Shown: positions 42,151 through 55,207 of the stretch, one piece after another
Layout: each line of letters starts with the position of its first letter
Position numbering within the stretch: position 1 is the stretch's first letter
Source of the DNA: Atriophallophorus winterbourni
Taxonomy: Eukaryota > Platyhelminthes > Trematoda > Plagiorchiida > Microphallidae
Length of the DNA: 64,000 nucleotides
Direction of reading: 5' to 3'
Assembly: GCA_013407085.1 (NCBI GenBank)
Contig: JACCGJ010019016.1
Span: 17,005 to 81,004 of the forward strand
The notes under the pieces: generated by a model
Database searches by the model: none
Told to the model about the DNA's origin: nothing
Seen by the model: only the letters and a program-made list of their open reading frames with translations
Program-made: the position numbers and the translations under genes

Positions 42151-42810
42151 TATGTTTAAAGCAGCTAGTACATAAACAGCAATCAATATGATTAATATTA
42201 TATATAATTATTATTATTATGCATTCTACAACATCCATTTGTTACCATGTTAAAATTCCTAAAATTCCTCAAAAGAAGGAATTGCAACGTAAATTTAGAC
42301 AGCGACAATTCTATAATCTCAAAGAAGATAAATAAATTAGAATCGGAACTGCAATTCTACATGGAGAAAGAAGAAACTTCCAAATGATATATGTTTCACT
42401 TTAACCATTGTTTTACTCAATGGAACCGAGTCTAGCTATTGACCATTATATTTTGATAAAAGCCAAAATTAATTAGAAACCATATATACTTTAGTTAACC
42501 AGAGAAACACGTTTAAAAGGCCATTTTGTTCGATTCAGCTTATTATTATCTTTTAAATGACTTTCAAGCATATATTCTATTTTCATATTTTATTCAGATT
42601 GTGCTGATTTTGTCAGCTTACGCAAAAACAGCATAAAGCAATGGATTAGAATTCCTATAAAAGTTAATGAGACGTGTTTTTTGTCTTATTTATTGATTAA
42701 AAATATATTTTGGAGTGAACACCTATGTTTTCCAATGTTATTATGAAACCAGAACATACGCAAATGCAAATGCGTTTCGGTCGCATGAAGCACAATATTA
42801 CACTTATGTT

Positions 42811-43225
42811 TCAAGGCTCACTGAACCTAATCTCACTGTCTCCACCTGATGACGGCAAACAGCCAGAGACCGGTAGTGGAGTGTAATTTCGTGGGATGTG
42901 AGCAAAACATCACGTTGATCATCTATAAGCGCGTTGCTTGCTTGACCGCGAATCACTTTGTGATTCTGTGTTTGAACATCGTGGTTCATTGTACGAACCT
43001 TATGCAACAGTAGCATTTAAGTATAACCCTGTTAACCATTTTTTCGCTGTTTCGAGACTCACTTTATCTAATCTTACTGCCTCCACCTGATGATGGTAAA
43101 CAGCCAGAAACCGGCGCTGCAGTGTAAGTTCGGGTATGTGAGCAACAAATAACTTTGGTCATCAATAGGCGCGTTGCGTGCTTGAACACTAATGACTTTG
43201 TGATTCTGTGGTTTACCGGTTTTAT
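42811..43225. repeat. Tandem pair of a ~240-bp repeat
   Basis: Two direct copies begin near 42811 and 43051. Shared blocks are CTCCACCTGATGA, GGCAAACAGCCAGAGACCGG against GGTAAACAGCCAGAAACCGG, GCGCGTTGC, and CTTTGTGATTCTGTG. Each copy is about 170-180 bases with a spacer. I do not recognise the family and no coding frame is shared. Confidence 0.8.
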
Positions 43226-44300
43226 ATCCAATATGAAATTCTAGGGACGAAGCTGTGCAGTGGTTCAACTAAAACGAAGGTAAGGTTGACATTGGGGCAA
43301 CCAAATTAATTAGTCTTCAACTGAGACGAACTAAGTTGAAAACTACTTCGATTTCAACTAACCAAGTTTAGTAAGTTAAAGTCCAAGCGTTGAGCACCGC
43401 GTAGATCACCGTTTCTCAGTTCGGCAAATTCAGAAACTCGATATGCATATACTACGTTATTCAACTGCATTGGATTGTAACAGCCAAAAATGGGGCCAAA
43501 AATACTGTAAAAGCAACTCTATGCAAAATCAATGACGACCGAATTTGATTTCAAATTTCTCTATCTAACAAATATGACACCTAAATTTTTGTCAAATTCG
43601 AAGCGAAATAGAAGCGATTAAGATGAAACCTTTTTGTCTATCATTTGAAATGCATTATCGTTTAGATTAATTTATTTTGTATTGTAAAACTTCAGGCACA
43701 CATTTTTATTTTACTGTTAAGAACGTTACACTGATTTCGGCACCAAGTCAACAAGTGCAGCTAAATCATATTCAATTCTAGCTATGTAGGTTTATGTTCA
43801 ATAATATGGAAAACAGATGAGTTTTGTATTATCGACTAATAAAAAGATTTACCTATAGGAAATGACATTATGTACGTCATTTATTTATAAATGTAATAGA
43901 AACGGGCCTTACATACTACCTTGTAACCTAAATTGAAGCCTAGAAAATTGTTTAATGCACCGCATACCATGTCCTTTAACTTCCGACCTCCGTGTTGTTT
44001 TTTATTGTCATCATTGCTGGATTAATTTAACGTAAAATCCGTATTCGAAAATCCCATCTATCCTATACATCTGTAGATTTATTCTCCTATGTGAATCCTG
44101 GACTTGTTATGATCAATCTGACGATAAATTCATGATTCTAAGTACCAGATATTTAGGAACAACCGCACTTTAATTGAGGTGACATTTGCTTTATTTATGT
44201 TCATTAGGGTTTTAATGTTAATAGCACGGCATATTCAAATTTAACGGAACTTGAACATTCAATATTGATATGAACCAACTTTGTTAGATCTTTTAATATG
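43226..44300. other. AT-rich, no gene seen
   Basis: No open frame or repeat of note was recognised in this stretch. Confidence 0.6.
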
Positions 44301-46690
44301 TTGCATCTACTACCCACCAGCTTCAACTTCAGATAATCCAGATACATCAATTCATGCTTTTATAGAAGCGTCATTAAATCATGCACACCATAAAATTATA
44401 GCCGGCTGCTTCAATATGCGTAATTTAAACTAGCACGAACTCAGTAAATTTAGCTCTGACGCACCTTTTATGAAAATTCTTCACTTACAAAGTTAAAATA
44501 ATTTATTGACAGACCGAATAGAAATGGCAAAATTCTCGACTTACTCTTTACTTTCAATATAGATCCAACTAACTTGCTATTATTGCCTTCTTTCGTCAAT
44601 GGGGATCATAAAGTATAATCTTTTTATCTACTTTCGCTTACAAACCTACTGAAACAAGACAGTTCACTGTTACATAGACTAAAAACTACTTTTAACATTT
44701 ATAAAGATAGAAGACTTGTGCAATTTCTTCTTTTCCATCGATTGTTCAAATATATCTTCTACATTCCTTTTGAAAACCATAGACTTATTTGACAAAGCTA
44801 GTAGTCCTAAAAAGCGTAACAAACAAACAAGTCATGATAAAATAGAAAATAAAATAGATCAATGGGTTTCAGTCGCAATAAACACTAATGGAGTTTTTGC
44901 TCAAATAGGAACTATTGAGTGACCACAAACTTATTCTAGTCCATACACTAATATCTTCAGAAAATAGAGCAGTGAACAGTTGTGATAATGAAGAAACACT
45001 CAGCAGATTATTGAAATCTGAATCAATAAACTCAACCAGCATTGAAGATTTTTTCATTCAAGATCGACCCTCCAATTCTGGAGAAATAAGAAATACAAGA
45101 ACCAATACAATCTGAAAAGAATTCTTTTCATACTTTGATTTTACATAAAATACTTCTATTTATAAAGATATCACTAGAACATTTTTGACAACTAGTGCAT
45201 TACAAAACTATGGCATAATTCTGAATGACATTAATGAACTTTGTAAGCAAACTAAGTTGAGCCTCAAGCCAGACATAACAGGCGTATCATTAGTCATGAT
45301 GATGTGGTGGTGATTTTAAAATTTATCTTTTGAACTTATTCAACACTTCAATAGAATCTGAAGTTATCAATTTAGAATGGATACACTACGTTGTTACACC
45401 CAGACTTAATTCTGGCTTGAAACACACGGTATCAAATTATCTACGAATTAATCACGAAGCAGTTCTATCTAGATTAGTTGAAAAATTAGTTAAAAAATCT
45501 ATATATTTAATCATTTATCTTCAAGTTTCTTCTCTAGATCTCAACAGGGATCCATGAATAAAAGTTCTTTCCTTACATGCCAGCTTGAATACCTCGACTA
45601 TATTACTACTTCCATTGAGAAAGATTTGGCTGTCTTGGTTTTCTTTCTAAACATACCTAAATCCTTCGATATGTCTCTCATAAGTTATTATTATGGAAAC
45701 TTAAATCATGGCGCGTAGGATTTAATTTTCTTTTCTGGCTAACTTTTTCTCTCACTGATCTCACTATCTCCATTGAAGTCAATGACCACAGATCTCATAG
45801 CCTGCTTATTGCTAATGGGGTAATTAAGGTAGCGTATTAGCCCCATTACTGTTTTTTCTATATAAATGACATACATGATGTCATTTAACATGATTATGAC
45901 ATGAAATTCGTTATCACATTTCCAGCTAATCAAACACAAACTTATATAGCTTGACTGATCGATGATTTAACAGCAGATGCCGATTTGGCTACAAATAAGG
46001 CTATGAGGTTCACAACACCAAAATCAAATTTTATGTCTATTAGATTCACGATACAAAATGATTCAATTCTTCTTAACAATAACGCCATTCGAATGATAGT
46101 CGGCACGCGAGATTCAGGATTTCAATATTCTGCATCACTCACTTCTAATTAAGAGATATGATATATTATTACTAAAACCAAACAAAGTATGAACATTATA
46201 CACAGATCTGTTATTCAATCTTATTTAAAAATGAAAATTTATAAATTATTCACCATTCCTCTTCTGGGCCATTTTAACTTAAAATATAGCAATATAAATA
46301 AATCAGATAGCACAGTTTTTAAAATACACAACGATCTTCTTTAAAATCAATCATCAGTTGTAACACCAAACAATCTCATAGAGAAAGACGTATACAAATG
46401 AACCTCGGTCGTTTATGGTTTCGAAGACTGAAGCATAATTTCATCTTATTATTTAGAATACTGTCATCGAAAAATATAGAAATAATTTCGAATGTTTATG
46501 TACGGCATTATTTAAAGTATAACTTGAGAAACAGTGAAAAACTTCAAATTACAGATGTTTTGTAATAGTGAAAGGAACAATTTCTACTTGACTAAATGTG
46601 CTCAACTATGGAATCTCTTCCCAAAAGATATAATACTGTCAGGTTCAAATTAGATTTAAATTCTTCTTTTCCCTTCAACATTCCTTTTAT
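44300..46690 (+). mobile_element. Very AT-rich, decayed non-LTR retrotransposon
   Basis: Shifting plus-strand frames recall a CR1/jockey-type element. An endonuclease-like IIAGCFNMRNLNWHEL segment (near 44395-44440) is followed by a distant RT. The RT shows LEYLDYITTSIEKDLAV, VFFLNIPKSFDMSLISYY (the usual LDI.KAFD block), PITVFSIxMTYM (the usual LFLIYINDI), and a late LRNSEK and STCLN-like C-terminus near 46520-46620. Stops occur every few dozen codons. It is much more AT-rich than the other elements. Confidence 0.6.
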
Positions 46691-47666
46691 TTTGAACTTA
46701 GTTACAAAACTTGAATTTTGTGAAATAGATTTTGCTTTTGTTTTATTTTCCTACAGTATTTTGATATGAAACATTTCTTTTTGTAATTATTCTATTGGAA
46801 ATCTTCTGTTCACATATTTGGTGAAGCTTTTGTTTTAATTCATTGTTGAGGCCATTGTCGGTCATTGTTGTTGAATTCGGTTGCGATTTTGGGCACTTGT
46901 ATTTGGCTTGTATTTTCACACCACTTTTGGGTGTCTTGTCTTTGATAGACATTTTGGACGGCAATTTTGGTAACTCCTTCCATTCTTTTTGTATCTCAGG
47001 TCGTCATTGAACTTGTTTGCATTGATATAATTGATTCTGGAGTATTTTTACTCCACTGTTTGCTGTACGTTCCTATAAAGTTGAGGTTTGTATAATTATT
47101 GTTGTTGTAATTGTTGCTAATTACAGTACCGTAAAACATCTGGATTGTGGTTTTGAATTTGTCGAACTTAGAAACAAGTGGAATACGCGTTACTCACGTC
47201 ACAGACGTTACAAAGACTAAGCGCCTCTTTACAATAATTTCAATCACTTCTGACTTCATTCTTTACCAAAGAAATAATTATCGATCTTTTTATCTAGATA
47301 TTCCACCTGATGATCTATATAATAATGGCAAACATGATAATTGATTTCAAATTAATTTTAACAACTTTTGTGAAAAAACTCACTCGCATTTGACTATTTA
47401 CTTTCCAGCATAACTTCTTAATCAGCACCAAGAAATAACCCGCGATGCCAGTATTTTTCTTGCATAAAAACAGATCGCTTCCTGATCCTCTGTGATCAAT
47501 TTGTGAATAATGTTACCTTTATTATATTCAACATTAACTTTCACTGCAGAAGTGACCTTGAAAATATATTCGCGATTGTACATACCAACATACGATTCAG
47601 TATCAGTGTCAGTATCAGAGGGCGATATTCAGTTAAGTCTGAACGAAAGCTCAGATTCCTTTTGGG

Positions 47667-48005
47667 TTGGTAATAAAAACACCCGCCATTTCCAGGATTT
47701 ACTGTTACAAACATTTTGGAAATTGTTTGATCATGATTTGGCATGATTCTGTTTATAAATTGAGAAACAGTGAAAAAACTAATAAATTACTAAGGTTTCG
47801 TTCCAGAGTTAGGAACCATTTCTACTTGACTAAATATGCTAAACTGTGGAATGTTTATCCAAAATATATAAGACTCAGCTCATCTTCAAATGAATTAAAA
47901 TCACATCTGGCTTCATTCCTTACCATGAGAAAAATGAGCAATTTTCTTAACTTAGCTATCCTACTTGATGATATATATAATAATAATAATTTTCAAAACG
48001 TTTGA
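47667..48005 (+). mobile_element. 3' fragment of the same AT-rich non-LTR family
   Basis: The frame encodes YKLRNSEKTNKLLRFRSRVR, NHFYLTKYAKLWN and SSSSNELKSHLASFL. This is the C-terminal pattern of CR1/jockey-like ORF2 (R..FF..R....WN.LP.......SLN.FK..L). The same bases recur at 46510-46650, so two 3' ends of one family stand about 1.2 kb apart. Confidence 0.65.
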
Positions 48006-48009
48006 AATA

Positions 48010-50934
48010 AAATTCTATCGTTTTCGAGTATTTTCATCACTGCATGATTCCTCAATCCGCCCCCAAATGAAACTGGTCCGCAGGAGACCTCAACCTAATG
48101 GAATAGATTACTTTTTTCTAGCGGACAGAAAAACGGTTCATATTCATGATAAACAATCTCTTCCGAACAATCAAAATGAAACGTTTTGTGAAATCAACAA
48201 CACATATCTTCACGCATTGTGGATAGACTTTACCCGTTAAACATCAGTGCTGTCGGGAACATTCATTGATTTTCATCGCAATGCCAGTGTTTTTGTATTA
48301 TATCAGATTACGTACAGATTATCTGAAAGCAACTTGTAAATACTGTTACCTTTATATTCATCGAACGTCAAATTCCGCTGCAGAAATGACCTAGAAATAT
48401 TTTTTGACAAATGTACATATTACAATCTGATTGTAAAAACGTTTTGGAAATTATTGGTCATGATTAACAAGCCTTAGATATCCAAGAATGAAGTTTTTTA
48501 TTTTTTCATTTCCATTTACTTACTTATTTATTTCTTTATTCGCACCCGAAACCGGCAGTCTGTGACTTGTAGCGATTGTTTTCAACAGAATACTTGCGAT
48601 CTGTAACAAAAGAAATTAGCCAGTTAAAACGATTACCTCATTCGAAATATGATTTAGGTTTTGATAATAGCAATTTATGAGGAACAACAGCAAAAGTGTA
48701 AGTTATGTCTAGGATACGAACTACGACTACCATTTTCTCAAAAATGGGAGTGGTAATGTAGTCTAGTATTGTAGCCGACATATAGCGCTACATTGTTTCT
48801 TGAAAAATCCATGCTGAGCGCTAAAGAAGAAACTCCGAGTTGAGTATTTAAAAAACATTTATATCATGTTTCCATGTAATCTATATAGAATTGCTCGGTC
48901 GATGATTGAGCGATAATTTAAAGCAGTGTATTTCGACCCATATTTATGTCTGAATGGAAACGTTTCCATCCTAAAGTTAAGTATCCAGTAACATTGAAGT
49001 GTTAAAAAGGTTAAGAAAAAATGTATACATCATTAGGCATGAGGCTCGATGTAGTAAGCTTGCAAACTTCAATAATGCCAGTCACAATATTGCATAGAGT
49101 TTGTAGAGCGCAAATATTCGTAAATGATCTAGTGTTAGCTTTATAGGTAGAGATGTTTTAGGTAGTATTACAATATAAAAGTTATTCTTCGCAGATTATA
49201 TCAGGGTCTGTTATGTTTGTTTCCACATAATTGAAAGTTCGATCTTGGTTGGATTATTTTATTGTACTTTCAATAATCTGAATAATGTTTCCGTCTTATT
49301 ACAACTATTAAGCGTTTAGTTTTCTGAAGATTTCAATGTTTAGGCTGAAATAAGTTTGTAGTCAATCAATAATTCGTAGAAACGATAAACAGTGAAAATA
49401 CTATGATTGTCTAAGGTGAATACAGTCCACTGTATTGTTTTTCCAATGGTGGATAATGCTTATTTCTGCACAGTTGTCGATGAAGAAACGCATTTTCGTG
49501 GACCATTCATTAACGTAGAAAAAAGTTGTTTGTGCTGTTCGAGGAAGATGCCACGTTCACTGCTCCGCCTCGCGGTTTCTTTGTTCAAAAGAAGTTGATT
49601 CATAATTGCACAGTGGTGTAATGCAGTGATTTTGCACAACGATGATAGTAAAAAGAGTAATCCGTCAAAAGAACATGTGAAAATTGTTTAGGCTCATAAG
49701 AATGACGATTACGAGATTTATTAAGAGATCGTGGTGTGTTCTGTACATGCATAGTTACGTTATGTAGCATAGATTTTAACTATTCGAAATCATTTAGAAT
49801 CACTTCGCTTCAATCAACGAAAGTCGTGTGTACCACATCAGATTATGTAATATTGTGAGATTTATCTTGAGCTTGGTCTTTAATGCGGTCTAATTGCTGG
49901 AGAATGATATTCTTATATATTATTACTATCATTATGCGTACGTCTGTAGTCAGTCTAAGATGCAATAACCCGCAGATGATTTTATCATCTACACCTGACA
50001 AAAGGTTCTGCAGGTTTAGCTCATTAGTGAAATAATAGCGTGTTTCAGTGCATCGTACGATTATCAACAGGACCGTTTTATTTAATCGGTTACCTCTACT
50101 GTGAGTCACAGTGGAAACATATTAAAAACACTATTATAGTGAGATCATTGATCACATTTTTGTACACAATATATCATAGCATGATACAGATTAAAGATTC
50201 TACAATTTACGTTCACAAAAAGCACATAGTTTCACAATTACCATATCATATTAAATATTTGTTCAGGAAAAGGTATAAAATAAACATGTAATGTCAACTA
50301 TAGTCCAGTTGAATACTTACCATGAGTCAATACGAATGAACGTTCCGACGTTGAAAGCGATGACAAGAGTTTCGGTGAGGGCATTCAAAAGAAAACAGAC
50401 ACGTACACAATAACAAATATAGGACACAGCTGATACGGGAGCTGAAAATTTGTAGTATCGCTGAGTTGCTGCGTGTATGTCGTGACTCACAGTATTCCAA
50501 TAAATGTTTTAATGGATGATTTTGGGTACTTAATATTTTGTGTGTTAGTATTACATTAATTCGAAAGCTTCTTTAAAGTGAAGTACGGAGTCTCAGTTTT
50601 GCTATCGTCCCTTGTATGTTAGTTTCCGGAAACCACTTATGAGTTTGGTTGCACGATGGCATATTTTATCAAGCAATAATGTATTCTATTTAACCACAGA
50701 GTCCAAACTTGTAATGCGTGCTCCTTCGTTGGAATTAAGTAGGCTTTAATGATGATGGGCAACGTTCCGGGCGAGAATGTTTTGAAAATCCGTCGCAGCA
50801 TACCTAGAAGCTTGAAAGCACGCTTGTAGGTGACATCACAATGCAGGCTATTCTTCAGGCTGCCACATTCGCAGACTCCAAGTTACCTTCCCGACTTGGT
50901 CCAGCTCAAAATAGTCTGTCCAAAATAATATTGG
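48010..50934. other. AT-rich intergenic stretch, no gene seen
   Basis: About 2.9 kb. Short frames (47965-48240, 49407-49598, 50040-50291) lack domains, and no repeat shared with other parts of the window was noticed. Confidence 0.6.
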
Positions 50935-51045
50935 TACTAGACATGCTTCTCAACGTGTCACGGTATACAAATTGAATGCAATCACACACGATAGACTTGT
51001 CCCAAAAAAGAATACTTGATCAGCGTGAATTGTATGTGACAACTT
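50935..51045 (-). repeat. Gypsy LTR fragment
   Basis: ACGATAGACTTGTCCCAAAA and nearby sequence up to GCGTGAATTG match the LTR-like block at 60590-60635. Only a small part is left. Orientation is inferred from the 60.5-62.4 kb element. Confidence 0.55.
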
Positions 51046-51239
51046 CCAGTCAATGTAGTCCATGGATAGAAAAACATGATAGCGAGTAGGGTTGTGAGTA
51101 ATTACCTTCTTGGAAGCAATTAGGTTCATGTACTGTTGGTTACACAGTATCTAAAAAAGGTAACCCTCACTCATTGCCCACGACGTGAAAAATAAATTCT
51201 GCGCGGTTTCAAGGTCAACGTTGTATTTTGCTTCTTACG

Positions 51240-54200
51240 AATCCTTCGATTTTGTATTTATTTGATTTTCACCGCATCTCAACATGGTTATGACTAGAAA
51301 ATCTGCAAAAGTAGATAATACAGCACCTACTTTAACGAAGATCAAATGGAATCGGTGCCTCGCTGCTCGCTCGGGTGACTCTTGTCTTGTATGCTGTAAA
51401 CAGGTTGCTAATAATACAAAAGCTGTACAATGTGAAATATGTTTCAAATGGATGCATATTTGGTGCGGAGGAATGAAGCCAGAGACATATCGGTGGCTTC
51501 AGATTATATTATGCGATATTATTCGGGCAGTATGTAAGATATGCCTTCCACCATCGAGTCTTAAGCACGGAGGTAGTCAGAATAAAGTCGTACCTGAATC
51601 TACTAAAGCCGGTAAAGTGCTCCATGAAGGAGACATAAATATTGACCCAACCTCAGCTGAGGACAGACACTACCTATCTGTGGAGCAAGCTTGCGTGCCA
51701 TTCGTTTCCACAAATACAAGCCGTTTACAAAATAGTATTAGTATCGATGATACATTAAACGTGCAGAAACTCGACGTTTGCTCGTCTTCAACACCGATTG
51801 CTCAACAGTCAGGGAGGAATAAAAATTATGTAGACGTGATGTCGAAGGGTCTACCTAGTGATCCGAGCTATGCAATCTTGTCACAGCGATTTAGTAAAAT
51901 AGAGGCTTAGCTAAATGTAGTGAAATAAGTGCCTACTTCTAAAAATGCTTTTAGATCTCCAGTCTTAAAGGATCCACATTTGGATTCTCGGATGCGATGC
52001 CTTATTATGGGGAATGCTCGCGAGCAAACCGGGAACACGGCTAAAGTACGTTTACAGCAAGAGCGTACTTTCCTACAATCCACTTTTTCAAAGCTATTTA
52101 ATCAACGGGAGGATGAAGTTACCATTATTTCTGCATTCCGACTTGGTCGGAAGGAAGAGGAGGATAAACCGCGGACGCTGAAAATTGTTTCAGCTCCGAA
52201 TAAGCAAGTCCAGATGGTTCTAAGACGCGTTTATCGTCTTAAGGGTGAGCCATTCATGATACTACGTGACCTGTCTCCTGAGGATAAAATGAAAATAAAA
52301 ACAGCAACCCAAGAATTGCGAGCACGTAGATAAGCTAGCGAGGTAGATCTATATATTGTAGATTTTAGGGTAGCGAGCAGCAGGCCGTACATTTGTTGGA
52401 AGCCGCCGTCAATCCTACCCCAGTTATTCATTTTGTGAACTGATTTTGAGTTCTGATTTTCAATACGAGGAGTCTTCGCAATAAACTTGACGAGGTTAGT
52501 GAAATTGTCTGTCGGCGAAAGCCAGATATGATTGATGTTACGGAATCGTAGTTAACAATGGATATATCTGATATGAAGTGCAGAATGGTGCAGAATGTAA
52601 ACGATCCTACGAGGATATGCGTCGGACAAGTTCCTTCAATATTGGATTTGGTGGACACACCCAGATTTTCCGATGTTACGAATCTGACGATCTAGACCCT
52701 TATTGGTTGCAGCGATCACGGTTTCTTATGGTTCGTTTGGAAATTCGTTCTTCAGCCGAGAATACGTACGCATTTCCGGAAAAACTACTGGAAATTAAAC
52801 GCAAAGAGTCTAATCACGTCTGCAGACTCGATTAACTGGTCACTCTCTCCATCAGCAAATGTTGATGCCTGTTGGTTGGACTTTTTGTGTAACATCAGAT
52901 CGTTTGAAAATCATGTCGCATTGATAAATGGAAGATCCCCGTCTAAGGGTTTGTCGTGGTTTAATACCGTTATTCGTAAATACATTAAGGAAGAAAAGCG
53001 GGTATGGCGAAAGTTTTTTTCTAGTGAATGCACCAATGACTATGTAACCTATAAAGTTATCCGGAACAAGTTAACCTACCTCAGAAGAGAAAAAGGCAGA
53101 ATTCTGAAACTCGTTTAGTGCCGAAACGCTTGTCTGAGTATATAATACGTAGATCCAAAGCTTTTCAATAAGTACCATGCTTGAGATCTTTGGAAAATTC
53201 GACTGAACATGAAGCTGAACGTTGAGCAGTTTTTCTCGCCGCTCAGTACAGTTCGATTTACACAGTGGAGACGTTTCCATTTCGTCTGCTTCTTAAGAGC
53301 AGCGCCGAAATGCTGGATATCTTGATCTTACCAAAGATGGTACAGTATTTACTTGAACGACTCGATGTACACTCAGCGACTGGCAAGGAAGATATACATA
53401 TATTGCTATTAAAGGTATTGCTGAGTATCATACACAAACCACTGGCGCTAATCTTCCATTCATCCCTGAGGTGTAGTAGGTTACCTCAAGATTGGAAGTA
53501 GGGCATTGTCCGACCAATGTATGAGGGCGGTGAAACCAGGGATCCGGCTAACTACCGACCGGTAGCCCTCACTTTGGTAGTTGGGAAGACTCTGAAACGA
53601 CTGCTGAAGAAATTTTAAAGATTTTCTCTTTATAACCTGTCAGCTAACAGCTGCTCAGCATGGTTTTACGCAAATACAATCATGCGCATCAAATTTCATT
53701 ACTGTTCGCGATCACTGGTGTGGTGAACATGATCTGGGCCACCCGAAAGTCACTGCCTCCATTTAATTCATTAAGGCTTTTATACGTGTTCTATTTCAAC
53801 GTCTATTGTTCAAGCTCCGTGCTCGTGGTGTAAAGAGACCCGTTTTAACTTTGATCGGAGACCTTTTTTGACCCCTATACATAGGTCGAGATTAACGGAG
53901 TTGAATCACAGATTACACCTCTAACTTCCGGGTTCCGAAAGGATCTGTTTTCGGCCCGTTACTTTGTAAAGTGTATGCTAATGACATCCCCGACTCATTA
54001 AATATGAATTGTCTACTTTTTGCGGATGATCTGAAAGTTTTTGGCACAGTAAGCTTTTTTCCTAAGAATACAGTTTCCTAGAACGAATTGAACAAATTGC
54101 TTGATTGGACGGTAAAATGGCAGCTTCCTGTAATCCGACAGGAATGCGCTGTAATGCTTTTGGGGCCAAGCACGCCTGAAGGTGCGTACTTCCTCGGGGA

Positions 54201-54350
54201 TCATTAACTAAAATGTGTGGATACTGAAGGTGACCTGGGTACAATTGTGATTTGGTCGCTTAAATCCAAGGAGGATACGAACAGGAAAGCTGCTGCTGCA
54301 AACCGCGCATGTTGGGCTATCAGTCGTTAGTTCTCGGTGTTAATTCACAA
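51240..54350 (+). mobile_element. CR1-like non-LTR retrotransposon with PHD-finger ORF1, decayed ORF2
   Basis: ORF1 is split into 51284-51910 and 51929-52333. ORF2 relics follow. The endonuclease start is NTRSLRNKLDEVSEIV (near 52465). An endonuclease-RT linker has WFNTVIRKYIKEEKRVWRKF (52950-53020). RT shows LRCSRLPQDWK, then PANYRPVALTLVVGKTLKRL, AAQHGFTQ, RVPKGSVFGPLL and CLLFADDLKVFG (FADD near 54018). The end is near 54340. Many stops and shifts show that ORF2 is dead. CR1-clade elements are known to carry PHD-like fingers in ORF1. Confidence 0.83.
51284..52333 (+). pseudogene. CR1-like ORF1 with PHD finger
   Basis: The start MVMTRKSAKVDNTAPTLTK leads to a zinc-binding array: CLVCCKQV, then VQCEICFKWMHIWCGG, then VCKICLP. 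The spacing C-x2-C...C-x2-C-x4-H-x2-C...C-x2-C is that of a PHD finger. It is followed by a polar linker and a stop at 51908-51910. The second part (to 52333) has MRCLIMGNARE, RLGRKEEEDKPRTLKIV and FMILRDLSPEDKMKIK. It resembles the ORF1 nucleic-acid-binding region of this group. One premature stop and a frame change separate the halves. Confidence 0.75.
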
Positions 54351-54374
54351 ATGTTTCGCATTATTTATTCCACA

Positions 54375-55207
54375 GGTTCCAAGGATGTCAAAGCCGGGGC
54401 GGTTTTGGGGATAAGCTCCCAATTCCAAGAATGGTCCAATGGCACGCGTTTCATATAGCCTCTGACAACCAAGTCCAGCTCCTGGCCTGCACGCTTGGTC
54501 CTGTGTGACCCGGCGGAACTGCTTCTACTGACAGGAGGAAGGGCGAAGGCGGCTGACTGGCGCCTTAAAACCAGCATGCTTCGGGCTGGTAAAGCTAGTA
54601 AATCCATGAAGGCGGTTCACCTGGTGGAATGAAAACCCTAATCTTAAACCTCCTCTGCTTTCTGGCTACATTCAATCATGGAAAAGGCTTCAGGAGTCAA
54701 CCTCGAGGAAAAATCCGTAGCCGGAGTCCAGTTAGGCAGTCCGAAGTTCTTTACAACTTCGCCCTGCCAACTTCTGCGACGACATCGTTGTCCAAACGTA
54801 TCAGCCTAGCTGTTCCTCCGGTTCCGGCGGTGCCGTGGAGAGGGAGCACTTGCTGCATAAGCAACAGCTAGTTCTCCACTTTGAACTGCCCTGGCGTACA
54901 TCACAACGCACCAATGAAGAGGGCACTCCATTCCGCTTCCGCGGATAATAATACGGGAAGCAGCAGATACCGGTTAAAAGCTATGGCTAGATTGAAGTAA
55001 AGCTCAGCGCCTAAGGCTGCTTCCGACGGTGGAAGAGACTTTCAGGTCTTATTGGACGGCTACCGCCCGCCTCAAGCTGGGCAGCCCTCAGCCAATATGG
55101 TGTCGTCTCGCCACGGTCTGCTATCTTCATTGAGTGCATGGGGATTGGGAATCAACCGAGGAGCAGACTGTTATTTCCGCACCAGCAAAACCAACTTATA
55201 AAAACAA
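54375..55207 (+). promoter_or_regulatory. 5' leader of the 54.4-58.4 kb element
   Basis: It is homologous base by base to 6874-7516 and its two array copies, and homology begins at the same GGTTCCAA in both. This marks the true 5' end. It should contain the internal promoter. It shares AAAGGCTTC-GGAGT and CCTCGAGGAAAAATCCG blocks with the array copies. Confidence 0.7.

Noticed and set aside
47965..48240. 91-codon frame after the AT-rich retroelement
   Set aside because: Low-complexity start and no recognisable domain; probably chance.
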